This document shows positions 60,641 through 64,000 of a stretch of DNA of 64,000 nucleotides, one piece after another. Origin of the DNA: Oikopleura dioica (taxonomy: Eukaryota; Chordata; Appendicularia; Copelata; Oikopleuridae); contig OU015568.1 of assembly GCA_907165135.1 (NCBI GenBank), positions 7,944,501 to 8,008,500 on the forward strand. Reading direction: 5' to 3'. The position numbers and the translations under genes were made by a program. The notes below the pieces were generated by a model. The model made no database searches. It was not told the DNA's origin and saw only the letters and a list, made by a program, of their open reading frames with translations. Numbering within the stretch: the first letter of the stretch is position 1; each line of letters begins with the position of its first letter.

Positions 60641-63024
60641 ACCAAAATTCCCAATCATAAACCCTGTCAACATTTATAACGAACCCATCACAGGCCCAAA
60701 ATCACTACCCGAATGGAAAATCTATGAGACAGACCTTCTTCACAGAGTCATAAGAGTTCTAAACAACGAGGCCAAACCCGACTGGGAAACCCTTGCGCTG
60801 AGAAAAGAATCTGACTTCATCGCGGGCCAATGGACTCATAACAAAGATAACTGGAGAGTCCTCATCCATCAGATGCCTGAAAAAGTGAAGCCGCTGATCT
60901 ACCATTTCGTCCATGGAGGAGCAGACCTGTTCTTGAATCTCAAAAGAATACCCCCCAAGAAACCTGCCGAATTCAAGCGGAAGGAGTTAGTGACAATATG
61001 GAAGCGAAATTCGGCCAACTCAGACACTTTGAGAAAACTAGGCGGAAATTTCAAAACCTGGTACAACCACAGACTCAGACTCTCAAAATTCGTCCCCCGG
61101 CCATATGAGAAGATCGGCAAACGCTACAAATCCCTCACGATTCCGAGCCAAGAAGCTGTAAGAGAAAGAAGCGACGAAATTGTCCAACAAATCACCGACT
61201 GGTGCGAAATGGGCTCGGTAACAAGAGTCACAGATTCAAAAGGATGCTGGATCCGAGCGGGATTCGTTCTCGTCGACAAACCAGGAAGAGAAACCAGAGT
61301 CTGTTGGAACGGTGGAGTCCTCAAGCCTCTGCAGCTGTACACATTTCCATGCAAATTAGAAAGCGTCGGTGCTGCAATCCAAATGCTCAAAAAGGGAGAC
61401 CTGCTGTACAAATTCGACGATAAAAAGGGTATCTAACTTAACAGCAAAAAAAAAGGAACCTAACTTAAAATCTAGGATTCCACCAGCTGCCTCTCAGCGA
61501 AGAGAGCAAGAAACTCGCTTGCTTCGATTGGGGCGGCCAGTACTTCAGAAACAATATACTCGCATTCGGAATCCCAGCCGCGCCTGGAATCTACCAGCTG
61601 ATGAATCTATGTGGAGTCAATTTTCTGAGGAAAAACGGAATCAAAATAACACTCTACCTCGATGATAGACTCCTAGCCGTCACTCCAGAATCTGAAGAAG
61701 ATCGACGCCAGCTTCTAGCGGGAGAGAAAGTCGGCAAAGAAGTCTGGGCAACAGTAGCGACGCTGGTGGCACTCGGCGGCTATGTGAACATCACCAAAAG
61801 CACCTTCAAACCCACCCAAAGAATCGAATTCCTTGGATTCATTTTGGACACGGAAAGCGAAACAGTGGAGATTCCGATGCAAAGATGGGCAGCCCTCAAA
61901 AACCTTATGAAAGAAGCCGAAGCGAAAACTGAAGTTCCGTCCCAGATGCTCGAAAGAATCAGAGGCACAATGGCAAGTATGGCCGAAGTCCTTCCGAACA
62001 TGAGAATGCTCATCCGCCAAACGACAATCCTCATCAGCCAAGCGCTCAGGGAAGAAAAAGAATCCTGCTTGCTGACAAAGGAAGTCCGCGAGGAATGGAG
62101 ACTCTGGACTCTTCTGAAAGAAAAAGGACTCAAAAGACATTGGACAAAGCTGAACCGCCAAGAAACAGGACTCATAATCTACACAGATGCTTCTTCACAC
62201 GCAGGAGCCATCGTCATCGAGCAATGGAAGCTGGAGGAGAGATTTGCTTGGGAAGCAGAAATGGCTGATAAACACATAGGAATCAAAGAAGCCCTTGCGA
62301 TTCAATTCACCCTCGAGTGGTACGGCCAAAAACTAAAGAACCAAAGGGCGCTGTTCCTCTGCGACAACGACAGTGTAGTCCAAGGAGCCATAGCGGGGAG
62401 CAAAGATCCCGAAATGAACACGATTCTAGTCAGAATCTGGACTCTCGCTCAGAGATTCAACATAGATATGAAAGTCGACTGGGTCAGCACAAAAGCAACT
62501 GGCTGACGCTCCCTCCAGGGATTTGGACTCCAGAGAACAAAAACTAACGGCAAATGGATTCGCTTATCTGCAATCTCACCTTTCGGACCCGCTCGACATT
62601 GACGTGGCAGCAACGGTAAGATTCGAAGAGAGTCGCCTTCCAAATCCAAAATTCCTTTTAGCCACTCAACAATAAATGCAGAGACTTCATCGCGCGCCGA
62701 GAGACAAAAGGAGCCTTTGGAAGAGACTTCCTAAGCTTCCCAATCCATGAACTAATCGGAAGAAAGCTGTACGCGTTCCCACCTCCGAAAATCGCCCACA
62801 AATACTACAATAGACTCACCGAAATAGCGACGCCATGGGCTTTAGTGGTGCCGTGTTTCGAAGCCGAGCCTTTAGTCGTAACTCAAGCTAAACTCAAAGG
62901 CTACAGAGTCTTTGACATCCCAGCGGATTCCATTTTAACACCAGCGAAGGTGAAAACCATCGAAGGCTACTGGAAAGTGGCGACCAACGTCTCAACAATC
63001 AAAATTATCGCAAATAGACTCTAA
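60342..63024 (+). CDS. Reverse transcriptase-RNase H polyprotein with introns and a frame break
   Basis: Exon 1 is open from about 60342 to 61428, exon 2 spans 61476 to about 62615 and exon 3 62662-63024. The intron 61429-61475 lies inside the RT core: exon 1 ends at KFDDKK and exon 2 continues GFHQLPLSEESKKL. RT motifs: FHQLPL, AFGIPAAPGIYQL, catalytic LYLDD, and FLGF. RNase H: IIYTDASSHAGA, E in KEALAI, CDNDSVV, and WVSTK before an ADAPSR motif. The RNase H frame changes by +1 near 62495, just before ADAPSR. Exon 3 has YAFPPPKIAHKYYNRL and a following VVPCF stretch, as in the methyltransferase-like C-terminus of DIRS-type elements. The translation start is unclear; it may use frameshifting or splicing from the gag-like ORF. 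Confidence 0.75.
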
Positions 63025-63143
63025 TCAAGACTCTTTATACTGTTTTTCTCCTCTCTCTCTCAGATTCCCCATTCGGCCAAATCACACAAAGAAACAGAAA
63101 TTTTGACTCTCAAATTCCATTTTAGACTCGGAATCACTGAAAA

Positions 63144-64000
63144 ATGACGGAGCAGTCCAAAGCCCTCTCCAAGCTTCTCTCGGATCACACGAAGCTCACG
63201 GAACAAGAAGCGAAGACGCGGGCGGTCAGAGTCCAGATCACCAAGGCAGCATTCTACGAGCACACAAAGACTCAAGCCCAGACGGAAGAAGCCGATCGAC
63301 TGGTCGTCGAAATCGAAGATATCAGGAAAGATATGGCGACTCACGACAAACTCACCGATAGCCTTATCGTAAGTAAAACCCAAAAGAAAACTATTTCCTA
63401 TCATAGAAGGAAATCGCGGAACTCGAAGCAAACCGCGACAAGAGTCTCGAGATCAAAATGCGTGAACCCAACGCCAAAAAACGCTCGGAGGAGGAGAATA
63501 AATTCTACGACCGTTGGAATCCGTCGGAAATAGAATCAAAACTCCGCCGCCTGATCGCGGACAAAATGGAGCGCTACAGCCTCAAAGGAGCCATGTTCGC
63601 TCAAATTAAGACGAGAGAGACAAAAATCACTGAACTCTCTCAAAATACGGCCGAATCCGCAGCTGTATTCAAGGAAAAAGACCCTCTTACAGGCGTCGAA
63701 TCCTACTACATGGTAAGTTAAAAAAAAAAACACCAAGGAATCATCCTGGCCCTCCAACCCTTTCTTAGACTCAAGTCGGCTCCACAAACTTGCCGCAAGA
63801 CGAAGGAGACTCTCTCCGCGACATGGGCAAGGAATTTCGGGCTTTCGTCACAGACGCCAAGACTCAACGGACCTTTAGACGGGAAAAACTCCTGAAGTTG
63901 CTCGGTAACTACAAAAGAGCCATGACTCCCGAGTACACCGAACGAGCCATCATCGAAAGCGTCGTCGACGAACTGATCCGGATGCCGGATATGACTCGAA
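63144..64000 (+). CDS. Element coiled-coil protein, cut by window end
   Basis: Exons 63144-63368, 63407-63712 and 63769 onward join in phase by GT-AG introns of 38 and 56 bp. The protein starts MTEQSKALSKLLSDHTKL, is highly charged with long helices, then DRWNPSEIESKLRRLIADKM. No tyrosine-recombinase motif is seen in the part available. Preceded by TTTTAG 20 bp before the ATG. Confidence 0.5.

Larger units (their letters stand above)
51740..64000 (+). mobile_element. Large multi-gene, intron-bearing RT element (DIRS-like), runs off the window
   Basis: All genes from 52.2 kb on are on one strand, share short introns with poly-A tracts and a strong excess of GANTC sites (my counts: 12 in 52501-53100, 18 in 55441-56100, 12 in 61501-62100; 5 in the host sample 40321-40920; 2 in 17101-17700; about 2.3 per 600 expected by chance). 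Content: several unrecognised ORFs, a gag-like ORF with an overlapping RT-RNase H ORF, then another coiled-coil ORF cut by the window end. The RT/RNase H plus a YAFPP-containing domain resembles DIRS-type retroelements; no tyrosine recombinase, terminal repeats or right boundary are visible. The left boundary is placed between 51728 and 51800, where GANTC density rises. Confidence 0.7.

Overview
The window looks like a compact larvacean tunicate genome, most likely Oikopleura dioica or a close relative. This is inferred from about nine clear animal orthologues on one strand, introns mostly 40-50 bp long, a GC-AG intron, very short gaps between genes, and TTTAG-type acceptors sitting directly on start codons as expected for spliced-leader trans-splicing. 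No database search was possible; identities come from recognised motifs and colinearity with known families.

Layout: a complete plexin receptor gene (165-6649, +) opens the window. From 6.6 to 22.5 kb the DNA is gene-poor, with a four-TM membrane protein gene (11.6-15.9 kb, -) with large introns, a decayed coding region (19.3-21.0 kb) and telomere-like repeats. Small genes follow: a coiled-coil protein (-), a three-finger/Ly6-type membrane protein (+, with a MITE at its splice donor) and a single-pass membrane protein (-). At 25.4-28.2 kb is one arm of an inverted duplication carrying an intronless PIM-type kinase; the other arm lies at 46.5-49.5 kb. Between them is a dense block: TIMM10B-like (-), then ABHD11, NUP107, WDR35/IFT121, TNFAIP8-like, POLR2D, CCDC61, MCM3 and CNOT11, all on +, with intercistronic gaps of about 60-350 bp. 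ABHD11 and NUP107 are close enough to be an operon. These are housekeeping genes for nuclear pore, cilium, transcription, replication and mRNA decay.

After the second kinase arm come a fold-back element (49.5-50.3 kb) and a trypsin-like protease (-) whose 5' exons are not found. From about 51.8 kb to the window end the sequence changes character. A >12 kb element carries at least nine ORFs on +, several with short spliceosomal introns. It includes a reverse transcriptase-RNase H polyprotein followed by a DIRS-like YAFPP domain, several proteins of no recognised family, and strong enrichment of GANTC sites throughout coding and non-coding DNA. This element is the least explained and most interesting part of the window.

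Two frames break by a single base (plexin near 553; first large ORF of the element near 54600) and a third breaks in the RNase H near 62495. These could be assembly errors or real mutations.
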